A DNA stretch of 64,000 nt from Bolinopsis microptera. Its lineage: Eukaryota; Ctenophora; Tentaculata; Lobata; Bolinopsidae. The notes under the pieces were generated by a model. It was not told the origin of the DNA, did not search any database, and saw only the letters and a list, made by a program, of their open reading frames with translations. Shown piece after piece: positions 45,756 to 58,290 of the stretch. Both the position numbers and the translations under genes were made by a program. The DNA lies in the NCBI RefSeq assembly GCF_026151205.1, contig NC_087080.1, forward strand, positions 5,559,096 through 5,623,095, in the 5' to 3' direction. The stretch's first letter is position 1, and every line of letters begins with the position of its first letter.

Positions 45756-46904
45756 GTGAGAAATTTGTTATACTTAAATATTTAGGGAAAAGATAAGGAA
45801 AAGATATTATGGTGATCATGAGAAAATTCCAGAGAAAAGCTTGCGCCACGTTTTAGTGAGATCACCACACGAAAAAACAAGACCCCCTAATATAAGACTC
45901 TCTCTCTCTCTCGGTTTCTGGCTTCCTACTTTAAGAGGGAAGTCTTCTGATATAAGACACAAATTCAGTGGTCTGAAATAGAAAAGTTTGCATTTCAAGC
46001 CAGGAGTAACTTCAAAGCGATTCAAACGTGTCAATTGAATACAAGTCCAACATGCCGTGACACAAACCGTCCATGATTACGCCAGTTGATGAGCAATTAG
46101 CGAACAATTAATGGGAAATATGTCACAATTATTAAGGGAAATATTCAACGACTTGGGTTTAATTAGTACGGTTGTACGACTTTGAAAAGGGTGTGAAAAG
46201 GGTGGAAATAATGGAAAGGGTGGAAAAGTTGTATTAAAGATAGACTATTCGGATAGCAGTGGCAATTGGCCTGTGTCCGCTTGTTCTTACAAACAGAACA
46301 AGATGAAGAAACAATACGGGCTTTTTTCTCAGTACTGACTGCTACAATTTCAACACTCACTACCAGTTTTCTTTGTGCTGATGACAAACGACAATACTAA
46401 ATTATTACATGAAATGTGGCGCGGAATTTACTTGTACTTCAACCTAGTATAATAGGAGATATCAATTAAACCGCACGGAGGATGGTACCAATAATTGCAA
46501 GAGGCAATTATTCAGTTATTCAGCGTGGCTTCATTGTTCAGTCATCTTTTTTACTTTGCTGTTTTGTGTTCGGTTGTGTCGTAATGGCAAAAACAATTTT
46601 CAAAAGTTATGGTAGTATCCAGAAAGTTAAATATTCGCGTGACGTCTGCAGCTCCCTCGAGTTAGGAAGTGGGCAACATTAATATTTAGTAAACATACCA
46701 AAATATGTTTCGTGCACTGACCACGTGTTATATAGATAACAAAATATTACAAGGTTAAAGTAAAACGAACTATCCAAAAATTGAGGACAAAAATTCTCAA
46801 TTAATAAAAATATGACTTTCAAGCGCAATCTTTTTGGTATAAAACATTCAGATTTATGGGTTAGGTGTATATTAATGCTTTTGAAACAAAGTTACAACGA
46901 ATTC

Positions 46905-47020
46905 TTCATGTAGTACATCCTGGGTTTGGACAGGATATGCCCGTTTAAAATATTTCCATCACGATACATTACATAATTCTCAATAAATGTTATAGATTTG
47001 TAGTGTTGTAATTTGTTTAG
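46905..47020 (-). repeat. Dispersed repeat copy 2 (inverse of 42635-42742)
   Basis: See the partner copy. CATCCTGGGTTTGGACAGGA through GATTTGTAGTGTTGTAATTTG is the inverse of the other copy. Confidence 0.8.
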
Positions 47021-48668
47021 TATAATCGATTACTCCAGTCGTGCTAATAATATGAAATGAAATGAAATGAGGTATTTATATCCCGCTCATATGATTAACC
47101 AACAACACAAGGAAGGTGGTTAACCATGTCAGAGCGGCTGACTGTGATTGATGTGAGCAAATGTGTAAAAGTGAACTAAAGTATAACTCATCATAAGGCA
47201 AAGACAAAATTAAAACATCTTTTATTGTAAACCACACTAAACTAAATAGAAGCAGAAACCATACAATACATGTAGGTATAATAAAGGTATGATACACGTC
47301 GAACGAAACAACGTGCGACAAATTTGAAAAACCAGGAGGGTGAATCAGAAGTAACGCAATATATGACGGTTCGGGCGACGACTCTGAAGGGTGTTTACTA
47401 AATTGAGCAGAAAATGACTAATATACCTGATATAGGGTCGTTTAAACTGTAAATGCGTCAGATTTAAATCATATTAACGCAATACTATTCAGTCGCAGTC
47501 CGCAGCCTGGTGATACAGTCATGGCGATAGAATTACTAAAGCGATTTCGTTATCCACCAAGAATATGCAAATATGGTGTTTTATAATTATGATATTACTT
47601 GATGCATGTACTTCAGTTGCGTTCAGTTTGGCCAATCAGACATCAGTCTGATGCTTCTTACTGCGCCATTATTTGTCTTTATATCATAGTTAAAATTATT
47701 AGTCATCTCTGAAACTTTATTATTTTCTTCAGAACGGTCGCGGTGTATTGTTACATGGCTTTGGGCTTTTTAAGCCTTTAATCTCTCCACTTTACAGATA
47801 CCTAGCCGTGCTGTATTATTATGACTACAGTTCTGCAGAATAATACTGGTTGTGAAGTGACTCAGTAATGACAATGTTATAATATTATAAGTGTAACAGT
47901 ACAAAGTATATGTCACATTACGATAACACCATATTCGTACACTAAAACTGTGTCAATTTAATTCAAACAATCGAGATTAACATTCAAAATTTTATAATGA
48001 ATTTTCTTCAAATCTTAAAAGTTTTAAAAAGCAAATATGACGGTAAAAAAGTTGTATGAAACTGAAACCTGGCGAAAGGAATTACAACACTCCAAATCTA
48101 TGTAATCCAGTACTACTGGACCAAAATATACGAATTGTATCATTATAGAATATAGAATATAGAATATAGATTATATAGATCTATGTAGTGTACGTGTCGT
48201 GAAGAAGCAGAGGCTTTTGTTGTGGTTTTCTATAGAGTCTAGAACGAGTGATTCTGACTCCATATTAATTAATATCTCCGTGTAAAGGAAAGGAGATCAC
48301 ATTGATTATCAAGGCAGTTCACGGTACGTTCATCAAACATTGCCCGATACGAGTATGAACTGGCGCATATTATATATATCTTGTGTGGAATTCTTATACA
48401 TTAGAGGTGACAATTACCCTGTAATGGATGTTATGAGGAATTCTTTGTCACAGGCTGACACTCGCAGAACCTGTCATTCTACCAGACTCTGCCGATATCT
48501 TAGTATTAAAGATTTTGGGTTTGATATATATAATCTTAGAGAATTGTCAATTTATAGAGTAGCGCATTTTTAACACCAAGTGACATATTTGTGTCATCTG
48601 ACATATTTCTAGAGAAGAAGTGACATGTTTGACAGATAGTCAAAACAAATATTCCTATTTTGAAGCCA

Positions 48669-49519
48669 CTACCAGTTAGCAATGACAGTTTTATCCAACT
48701 CAATCTTTAACAAAAACTCTCTACTCAACCTAGCTTTAAAATACAGTTTCCTGCCAGGTCTAATACAAGGCAATCCCTCTGACAATATCTTGTTTCTGAT
48801 AACCCCGCAGTTAGGATCTCTTGGTAGAATACAAACAGTGAAGTTTCTTGTTTTGTCGTAGACCCAAAGTTCCCTGTTTACCTCCGGGTGTCCATCTTCA
48901 GTCCAGGGAACTTGTATCTTTACTATCATCTCCTGCTCCACCCCTTTGTACCTGACATTACGGATATTATGTTGGGATTGTGGAGTAATAGAATGAGGAT
49001 TACTGAAAAGTACAAAAATAAAGCTGTACGGACACTCCGACCGGTCAACAGGGAAGGAAGTAAAATAAACTTTCCAAACGACAGAGGTAAAAAACGAAAA
49101 TGAACCAACCTCCTGATAACTTCCTGTCTATCAAACAAGTAGGTCCTGCCAGTCTGATAGTTAACAAGTTTTCCAGTAGAGGACGGGGAACTGAGAACCC
49201 CAAACCCTGAGTTATCTGGGTCGTCAACAACGGGACACACGCTAACAACATTATCCGTGTCAAAAGATCCGTTATTATAGGAGGGGTCTGTAACTCCTGT
49301 CACATCAGAGGAGGGGTCTGTAGCCTCAGAGGAGGGGTCTGTAGCCTCAGAGGAGGGGTCTGTAACATCAAAGGTGGATTCGGTTATGGGAGTGCAGGTT
49401 ATTTGATGATCAGACCAGTGCGCTCTCTGACATGTTTCGTTGCAGTATCGTACGGAGAGACATTCTCCACAACGCTTCATGTCGGGATTAGCTGCTCCGC
49501 AGTAATCACAAAATGTCAT
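48669..49519 (-). CDS. MYND zinc-finger protein (230 aa) nested antisense in intron 34
   Basis: Two exons, 49519-49110 and 48951-48669, 693 nt in all. The donor AG|GTTGGT and acceptor GTCAG|GTAC join in frame as EVIRR-YKGVEQEM. The N-terminus is a complete MYND finger: Cys 4, 7, 17, 20, 26, 30, His 38, Cys 42. A low-complexity spacer follows with a (DPSSEAT)n repeat near residues 53-75, then a C-terminal domain ending LLKIELDKTVIANW. MYND fingers bind proline-rich partners and recur in chromatin, ubiquitin and ciliary-assembly factors. No SET, ankyrin or other partner domain was recognised, so function is open. Confidence 0.82.
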
Positions 49520-49575
49520 TTCTGTTACTTTAGTGGGAAGTTGGAACGTAAATTAATCGGAAGAGGGGATAAAGG

Positions 49576-49600
49576 GGGGGGGGGGGGGGGGGGTGGGGGC
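49576..49600. repeat. G-rich homopolymer tract just upstream of the MYND gene
   Basis: About 22 G's with one T, 57 bp before the MYND gene's ATG on its 5' side (a C tract on its sense strand). It could influence the promoter. Length is uncertain. Confidence 0.7.
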
Positions 49601-50343
49601 TCAACTTTTAGCGAGAAAGATACTCGAAAATTCGATATTTAGTGTTGCTGAGTCTATGTGAAAAATTCCTTCTTACTACCCCTACTACGTACTAAACATA
49701 AAAACCAGAGAAAAAGTGTGTGGTATGCTGTTTTAAGTTAACAGGTGGACTCAGGTTGTAGGAGGCCACATAGAATACATTGTGAAGTTCAGACTCGTGT
49801 GTTATTAATGAGCTGTAGAGAAAAAGTAAGTAAGTAAGTAAGTAGAGCTGTTACTTTTAATGAGATCTGAACTACTAACTTTTCAGGTCAAGGTTAGATG
49901 CTGCCGTAAATACTATTAATATCGGTCCACGCTTTCATTGGCAAATGACGCATTAATAGTTGCAAACATATTTGCGAAATAAATATCCACAAAATTTTCA
50001 ACTGATAAGGCACAGCATGCGGAAATAACAATATCTAAAACATAATATAGAGTCGGTCTGAAACCAAATAATTCAGAAATGAGCACTGTAATAAAATCTT
50101 GAATTCTTCAAGAGACAGTCAGTCGAAACAAATGTTGGTAAAATTGATGAAGTTATGAAGTTCATAGTACTTTCAAAATTCATTCTAAGCGGACTTAGAA
50201 ATAGCAGAGTTGTGTTATTTAAAGTTTGCCGATTTTGATGCCGTTTAACACACTAGGTCACTTTACAGCAAAAATGAGATATCTGAAAAAGCTAATCTGT
50301 ATATCGTTTACTTTAAAAGATATAGCGATGGAAAAAAAACGAG

Positions 50344-50811
50344 CCATCACGGTATTTCGGCTATTACGTCTGAAACAAAGACGTAACGCTAGGATAAAAT
50401 AAAAACTGTAACATAAGTTAAAAGCATATGGCCAATACTGTGTGACTCTAACTTTTTTAATGACTTAACGACCCACTCGGTTCACTCAGCAAGTGATTAT
50501 CATCATAAACTGCGAAAAATCGGTTAAACTTTCGATTGGGTTATTATTGACCCAGTTGATCGATTTTAAAAGTTTAATCAACGTACTATACAGGAGCAAT
50601 GACCAAGATATAACATGTTTCTATAATAATATTTGTAAAAGTTTGACAACAATGTATTTTATTAATCAATATTTAAAAATAAATTCTTTATTTAAAAAAA
50701 GTTGGAGTCATAGTTCACAAAGTATTGACCATATGTTTTTAACTTATGCTACAGTTTTTATTTTATCCTAACGTCTTTGTTTCAGAAGTAATAGCCGAAA
50801 AACCGTGATGG
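50344..50811. mobile_element. 468-bp foldback element with about 115-bp inverted arms
   Basis: CCATCACGGTATTTCGGCTA at 50344 pairs with ATAGCCGAAAAACCGTGATGG ending at 50811. Pairing continues through AAAGACGTTA-GCTAGGATAAAAT and AACTGTAACATAAGTTAAAA to about 50460/50693. No ORF inside. The outer flank repeats GGGTCGTTTGCGACC on the right. Confidence 0.8.
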
Positions 50812-51661
50812 GTCGTTTGCGACCCGGACGAGTGGGCCGTTTGCGATCGCAACAGCGTCTAGCTCTGTTTGTGAACATCTGATTATCACAGGCTTTTCAC
50901 AAGTCTCTAGTAAATCGTTGCCCACAACTATTTTGTTTTCAAAAAAATAAGCCTACATAAAGTTTTACTGTCCCAATCAAGGCAAGAAGTTAGGTGAAAT
51001 ACTTTCCAACTAATTAGCCTAATTCTTTAATTGTTAGTGATTAATTGGGTCTCGACTGGAAAGTCCATAATGTATCCCAATAAATTTTGAGCATACGTGA
51101 TGAAGATTCGTGGCGTTTAGTATTTTGGTTTGTCCTCTATAGCCTCTAGAAAGGTGGCTCGTAAACGACCCTATCGTCCCTAATGGGTTTTATACAGATC
51201 TCCATAGTTTCCAGTGTCAACAGGGAATTCCGAAATGTTCCAATTTCTAGGAGCTGTCTGATGTTGACGCGGACTCTATGAATCCTCACCGTTGGAAAAA
51301 CCTTTGAAAATATTTCATGAGACATGACATTTCGAAAATGGTTCCACTATGAGGAATCCCTATTCGGTCACAATTTATGAATTCACCTGCGGCCGCGATT
51401 TCCGCATTATATTTTACCTACAAAAGTAAAAGTTGCGCGCAGTCACTGTGCCAGTAAAAATAGTGCGCGTTTTCCGTTTTTCAAATTACTGTTATGTCCT
51501 GCTAGTAACCGCTCGCGCTTTCTATTTTAACCATTTCATACTGTAACGAAAGCTATTAAAGTCTAAACGTCGAAAAATAGCAACCATTTCACAAGATTAA
51601 CTTTTGGCTCGACTTTAAGAGTCTATCCTTAATCATGATTTTACTGCTATTTTTGTTTCAG

Positions 51662-54600
51662 GGACGCTATAGTTCTGCAGATAAAACTACGATCTCTGAT
51701 TCTGGATCTGGTTCATATGTTAGATGTGGTGAGAAAGTTAGCCAATGCTGGTGTTAACAGTATTGGGGACTGGCTCTGGCAGAAGCAACTCCGATTCTAC
51801 CTTGTGAAGGATGTAAGTAGCCGAAATTTGATGTTACAGTATTACAATAATCTTAATTGTCAAATACAACCATCAGTTTGGATGCCAATTTTGCACCGTT
51901 ACCTTTAAACTATAATCCGAGAGAGTTGTATCCGTGATATAACCCCCTGATGTTTCAGCAAGTAGTTATGAGAATGTGTGACACGGAGTTTAAGTACACC
52001 TACGAATACCAGGGAACAGCTCCAAAACTAGTCCACACCCCGCTCACTGACAAGTGCTACCTTACTCTTACTCAAGGTCAAACACAATTCAACTTTAACG
52101 GCAAATATAATGGTCTTTTTTATTGTGCTGTATAGTTTATTGCTTCTCTAAGCTGCAAATATATTACAGATATTCAATATTCATAAATATTAAACCTTTT
52201 CGGAAAATAGACCTTGCACATAATCAACGTGTTCAAACGGAAAGAACAAATACGAATTTCTGAAAGCAATAAAAGCAATATATAAACCTTTACTTTGCAT
52301 CAGGAATGCACTTAGGAATGGGTGGCAATCCATACGGCCCAGCTGGTACTGGCAAAACAGAGTCTGTCAAAGCACTGGGTAACATGTTCGGTAGGCAAGT
52401 CCTGGTGTTCAACTGTGATGAGGGTATTGATGTGAAGAGTATGGGCCGAATTTTTGTTGGTTAGTGACTAGTGTATTTCGTTATTGTGGTGTAAATTTCA
52501 TGTAGATCCGGAATGATTTCTTTAAAATATCGTAGACTTTATTTTCGCCTTTTGGTTTACAATTGAAAAAATCAATTATTCAATTACGTTTCCCACACTA
52601 GGTCTGGTGAAGTGTGGAGCCTGGGGTTGTTTTGATGAGTTCAACAGATTGGAAGAGGCCGTGTTGTCAGCAGTTAGTACTCAGATCCAGGTTATCCAGG
52701 CTGGCATCATGAGGAACACTCCAACACTTCAACTCATGGACAAGCAGGTTTGTGATTTGTTTTACAGGAGTTCTATCAGAGGTGAAACGTTTTTAGAACA
52801 CTCTTCAGACTCATTTTTGTCTCGATCATTTTTTTCCATCAAAACTATTTTTGATATCTAAAGACATGATAAAAACTCTGTCTGAAGCACCTTTTCAAAC
52901 CCTCATGATCTCAGGTTAAGTTGGATCCTAACACTGGAATATTTGTGACGATGAACCCGGCTGGAAAAGGATACGGTGGACGCCAGAAGCTTCCTGATAA
53001 CCTGAAACAGCTGTTCAGACCTGTTGCCATGACAAAACCTGACAATGAACTTATCGCCGAGGTTAGCATTCTTTAGATATGTAACTTGGAGATCGGGTAC
53101 CTGAAGCACTAGAAGAAAAAAGTTAGGAAACTATTTTCGGAAAACTACCGACTCTAGATCAAATTTAAAACATTTCTTACCGAAACATACTCCCCCCAAA
53201 AAGTAACGAGTCTTTACAGGTAATAATGTGCAGTGTTGGGTTCAAGACATCGGAGGAGCTCTCTGGTAAGCTGGTTGCAGTGTTCTCGCTCAGCAAACAG
53301 CTGCTATCTCCTCAACAGCATTATGATTGGGGTCTCAGAGCTATCAAAACCGTCCTGAGCAGCGCAGGTTAGTTCTGTTCTCCTTGTTGAAGACAATCCT
53401 CTCAAAAGGTAACGTTTTTGCTTACTTTCCTAATTTACAGCTTTAATGAAATAAGGAGCTGAATTCCTAATACGAAATCCCCCCAGGTAACCTCCTCCAG
53501 ATAGCAAAACAAGCAGGAACTGTCACACCAACCATGGAGCAGGAAGTTTCAGTTCAGTCCCTCAGACTCAATACCCTCTCTAAACTTACTTTTGCGGACT
53601 CGAAACGGTTCGATTCTCTTCTCAAAGACGTGTTTCCTGGTATCGATCACAAGGTAACTTACTTTTCACAGACTTGAATATTCCGCTGACTTTTTACATT
53701 TTTGGAGGGGGTTAGATCTGGTAAAACAGAAATACTTCGGTATGACAATTTGCCTAAAAAACGGGAAAATTAAAGGCTCATCAACCAGTCACCATGACAA
53801 CCCTTGTTCAGGATATAGAGAAAGAAGCTCTTCGTCTGGCTATCAAGGAAGTATGTTCTGAACAAGACCTAGTCTCCATGGACACTCAAACAAAGAAAAT
53901 ACTGGAACTTCATGAACAGGTTTGTTAATTCTAGGGTTAAAGAGGAAGCTTACGCTTAAATAGTAAGTTTGAACTCATCATAAGTGAATCTCAAAAATCT
54001 CAAATTACAACCACCTCAGCTATCACAACGAATGGGAGTTGTAGTGGTGGGACCCTCTGGTTGTGGTAAGACTGTGCTGTGGAAAACACTTCAAACTGCC
54101 ATGTGTAAGATTGGGAGGGAGGTGAAGGTGTACACTATGAACCCTAAAGCTCTGCCAAGACACAAACTGCTGGGTTCTATTGATATTGATACTAGAGAGT
54201 GGAGTGATGGTATTCTTACTTACGCTGCAAGACAGGTGCGTTAGTATTATTATTGCGGTTCTTCATCATGTTATTTTACAGCACATTATTTACATCACTG
54301 ATCATGAAATGTCTCTAGCATGCCCTACCTTGTTACGCCACTGTTACGCCATTGTTACTCAACTGATTGTGTATTTTGTAGGTAGTAAAAGAGCCAGTTC
54401 ACATACAAAGTTGGATAGTATGTGATGGTGACATTGATCCAGAGTGGATTGAGTCTCTAAACTCCGTATTGGACGACAACAGGTAATTATAATGAGTGAG
54501 AAAGTTTAGAATCGTGAGACAATTCATATCAAAATTCAAAGCTTTCTCATATGAATCATGAATGTTACAGTCTCTTCGATTTCCATTCATTTATAAGCTA

Positions 54601-57600
54601 AATCATCGTGTGTTATTCTAATCTCTGTCCAGTGGAGTGCAAATAACCACTGTCTTACCATGCTATTCCCCACAGACTGCTGACAATGCCTAGTGGAGAG
54701 CGAATACAGTTCGGACCAAACGTCAACTTCCTGTTTGAGAGTCACGATCTTAGCTGTGCTTCTCCTGCAACAATCAGTAGAATGGGTAATTTACTTAATT
54801 CTGTCTACCGAAATTGTGGTATTAATATACCTGGGGGCTTTATTGATATTAAGATTTAAAATAATAATTTTTCTTGTTATTGGCTCTTTGTAATGGTACT
54901 TTTTGTCAAGAATTCATTGCCGTATCGATTGAATGATCAATCAACAAAATATTTAAATTCAGTATTTAAGGCCACAGGGGGGGGGTCCGAGGTCGATTTT
55001 GAGATTTTGAGATATGTTGTAGAGCTCGATCTAAATTTTCAAATGCTTTTGTCCTTACCGAAAACAAAGTTTCCTATTTGAAGATATCGCGCGTTGAATT
55101 TTGAGGTTTACCTGTAATTCTATTGTAAATGAAAACTTTAAATGAAATCGTGTTCAAAATCTATCTTCTTTTTCAGTTTATGACTTAGAACCTTGTAACT
55201 TGGCAACAATGTTCTTCAAGGTATTTTGAGTTTTTGTTATGTAACGATTTATGATATCTTGCTCCAAAGCTGAGATATGAGGTTAACCATGAGTGCGGGT
55301 TACAAAATTTAAAATGGTTAACCTCATAATAAGAGTTAGGAGCAAAATTACAACAATCGTTACATAACAATCTTTTAAATTTATGTCAGGAACATAAGTT
55401 CCAAATTTGAGGTGAAATGGATAAAAACTCTAGGAGAAGATAGATTTTGAAGTCAAAAATTCGAGGTTTTCAGGAGAGGCAAAAAACTGATTTTTATGTT
55501 ATGTGATTTTTGAGTATTTTGCCTTTATTTGTATATTTTTCAAAGTTTAACTGCTGAAATAACACAAAAACAATAAAAACAAAGCTTATCGTAGTTTTCA
55601 GTTGTAATGGCATCAATATTTCTGCCCTCCATTATCGATTTATCAAAAAAATGAGGTTAAATGAGAATTGGTTAACCTCATTTATAAAAAAAAGTAAAAT
55701 AGCTACAGACAAATGAGTGGTGGCAAAGTATCCACCACAAAAATATATATTGATTCAAAGCATAATGTTTTTTTGCATTTTTTAAAGCCTCGACCCCCCC
55801 CTGTGGCCTTAACCCCTCCTGCCCAGGTATGATCTTCTTGAATGACGAAGATATGGATATAAAGGCTATAGTGGGGAGCTGGCTGTCCAAGCAGACTGAT
55901 AATAACAGCCTGGAGAACTGGATTGAAGACTATTTCTACAAAGGACTCGCCTGGTAAGTACTTTGTTAATTCATTTCCCGATTTGTGAACTATATGAAGT
56001 ATTTTACTTTCTTTTAAAAAACTTAGATAAAATCTCCTCTATCACAAGTTCTTATCCCCTTCTCCACCTTCACCTCCACTTCCACCGCTAACACAAACCA
56101 CAGTTTTCCTGACAACACTTATTACATCTCCACTCCAGGTGTCATCGACACAAAAAGAACTTTGTAGTGAATAGGAGCACTGTTGCAACTGTAAACATGG
56201 GACTATCTCACCTGACTGGGGCGAGGACCAAGCCCCAGTTTCTGTGTGGTCTTGTCAGAGGATTCGGAGCGAACCTGCCTCTTACTGAACGGGAAAGTCT
56301 GGCTAAAGAGGTGAAGTTTTATGTTTTATTGTTAAGACTTTAGAAATTTCTCAATTTGATAGAGCTGAATATATACGTCGGGGGCGAGAGAGATGTTTTA
56401 CTGGAGTTGACTTGGAATTGTCTTCTAACAAAGACTGGAGTCGTGTAGAAACGATAGAATGTTCCTACTAAGTAACGGCACAAACTCACAAGTAATTTAT
56501 CACAGATATTCAAGCTGGGTAACGAGACTGTACCCGACATGTCAGCTATACTGGATACCTACTACTCCCCCAAGTCCCAGAGACTTGAGACATACCAACT
56601 CCAGGTTCCATATCAATAATTTTACTTTTTTGTTTAAAAAAACTGCGTAATATTTAAAAACTATCTCATTCGGTAAAAACCATGCATGTCGTATGCTATT
56701 TTATGAATCTTTGCCATTTTCTGTTTGCTTTCAAGAGAATTTCTTGCCATTTGCTGTTTGCTAATAATAAAGAAATAAGAAATTATTACCAGTACATTGA
56801 CAGTATATTTATACAGGTACCGGACTGCAACTACAAAGATTTCTCGGAGCAGCCTCCACTAATCAGCACATGTGACACACAACGAGTCAGAGATCTTCTC
56901 GACCCCTGGATCTCCAAATTGGAACCCTTCGTCCTGGTGGGACCTGAGGGTAGTGGCAAGAGTCTCCTCCTTCAGACCATGTTCAAGTTAGTTGATGATA
57001 TATTGTATCTTACCACTATTTGTTTCTTAAACCATGGTAATCGATGACTTATTCTCTTTATTCCCAGTTTTAACTCGATAGCTATAGTGTTACTGTTAGT
57101 ATGCGTAAATAAATGAAGTGACCGCTGTTGTGCCAAAAAATAACCGCACTATAATACCGCACTTTATCGCAGGGAGTTGAGCAGTACAGGTATTGCGGTA
57201 GTTCACTGCAGCTCCGAGACCTCCCCCAGACAGGTCTTACAGAAACTCCTCCAATTCTGTAGAACTATGAGCTCCAACGTTGGCCGGGTTCGTGTGAATT
57301 GATTTCAATAATTAATCGAAATTTTTACTATATTAAAACTGCTACTAAATTTTATTAGTTTCGAAAACATCCTTTTTGGATCTAAATAACTAAATTACCG
57401 AATAATATTCTCATTAAATTTCTGATCCAGGTACTCCGACCAAAAGAAACAGAGAAACTAGTCCTGTTCCTGAAAGGAATCAACCTGGTGAAGCCTGACT
57501 CCTGGGGCACCTCCATGTTATCCTCCTTCCTACAGCAACTTATAACCTACCGGGGATTCTACGAGGATAACCTAGAATGGGTTAATCTGGAGGGTGTTCA

Positions 57601-58176
57601 GATTGTAGCGACTATGTCTGCAGGAAACACTCTGGGAAGGTACGAGCTGTCTCCACGTCTGACGAGTATTATGCACGTGGCGTATATGAGTTACTCTGGG
57701 CGCGAGGAGCTACACTCCGTGTATAGCGCCTACCTCTACCCTCTCCTTCAAGTCCAGGTTGTTGTTTTTTACTTAACTGTACTACGTTAATTAATTGCTC
57801 ATAATTACCTTATTAAGTTGTTTACTTAACACTTAACATGTGTGATTGTGTGAGTTGTACTGAGACGCGTTCTCGAATTATTTTGGCGGATGAAAGTAAT
57901 TGACCTATATATTATTCAAATGAATACTAATTATAAAAACCAATTTTGATCGAATTTAATTGTCGCTAAAGCCTCAATTTCTTCTACTTTTGTTAATCTC
58001 ACCACAATCCAGGTGTCAAATCACCCAGTATGGGTGGCGCCTAAGAGCGTACAGGCTCTAGCCAGCAGTATGATGAGCGTGTACGAGCAGGTCAGGGAGA
58101 ACTTTACCTCAGATATGTACCCTCACTACATCTTCAACCCCCGACATCTCACTATGTGGACACTTAATCTCACCAG
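51662..58176 (+). CDS. DYNC2H1: DYNC2H1 exons 35-52: AAA1, AAA2 and AAA3 of the motor ring
   Basis: Exons 51662-51812, 51959-52076, 52304-52459, 52602-52747, 52915-53061, 53220-53367, 53487-53653, 53776-53919 (acceptor weak), 54020-54235, 54382-54482, 54676-54785, 55827-55953, 56139-56310, 56506-56604, 56817-56986, 57173-57287, 57431-57757, 58013-58176. They cover about residues 1574-2499. The AAA1 P-loop GPAGTGKTE (about 1675), Walker B CFDEFNR and sensor region [28 protein letters not shown] are intact; AAA1 is the main ATPase site. The AAA2 P-loop is GPSGCGKT (about 1976), with [23 protein letters not shown]. The AAA3 P-loop is GPEGSGKS (about 2285). All joins keep frame and no stop was found. 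Confidence 0.94.
54970..55808. mobile_element. 839-bp MITE flanked by TTAA in intron 45
   Basis: TTAA at 54966-54969 and 55809-55812 brackets ends GGCCACAGGGGGG and CCCCCCTGTGGCC. The inverted repeat reaches about 20 bp with small gaps (TCCGAGGTCGA against TCGAGGC). The interior holds a second long inverted repeat (about 55234-55370: TTGTTATGTAACGAT and ATCGTTACATAACAA, with GGTTAACCTCAT arms). TTAA target sites are the hallmark of piggyBac-type transposition, although GGCC is not the usual piggyBac end. The right end lies 14 bp before the exon 46 acceptor. Confidence 0.85.
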
Positions 58177-58290
58177 GTAATGATTATTGAAAAATAGGAA
58201 TAATTGTTGTCCTGGTTTTTATCTAAAACACGCGCAGGTTATTTTAGTTTCGTAATCGTTTCTTCCTGTTGTAATGCACCTATCTTGCAG

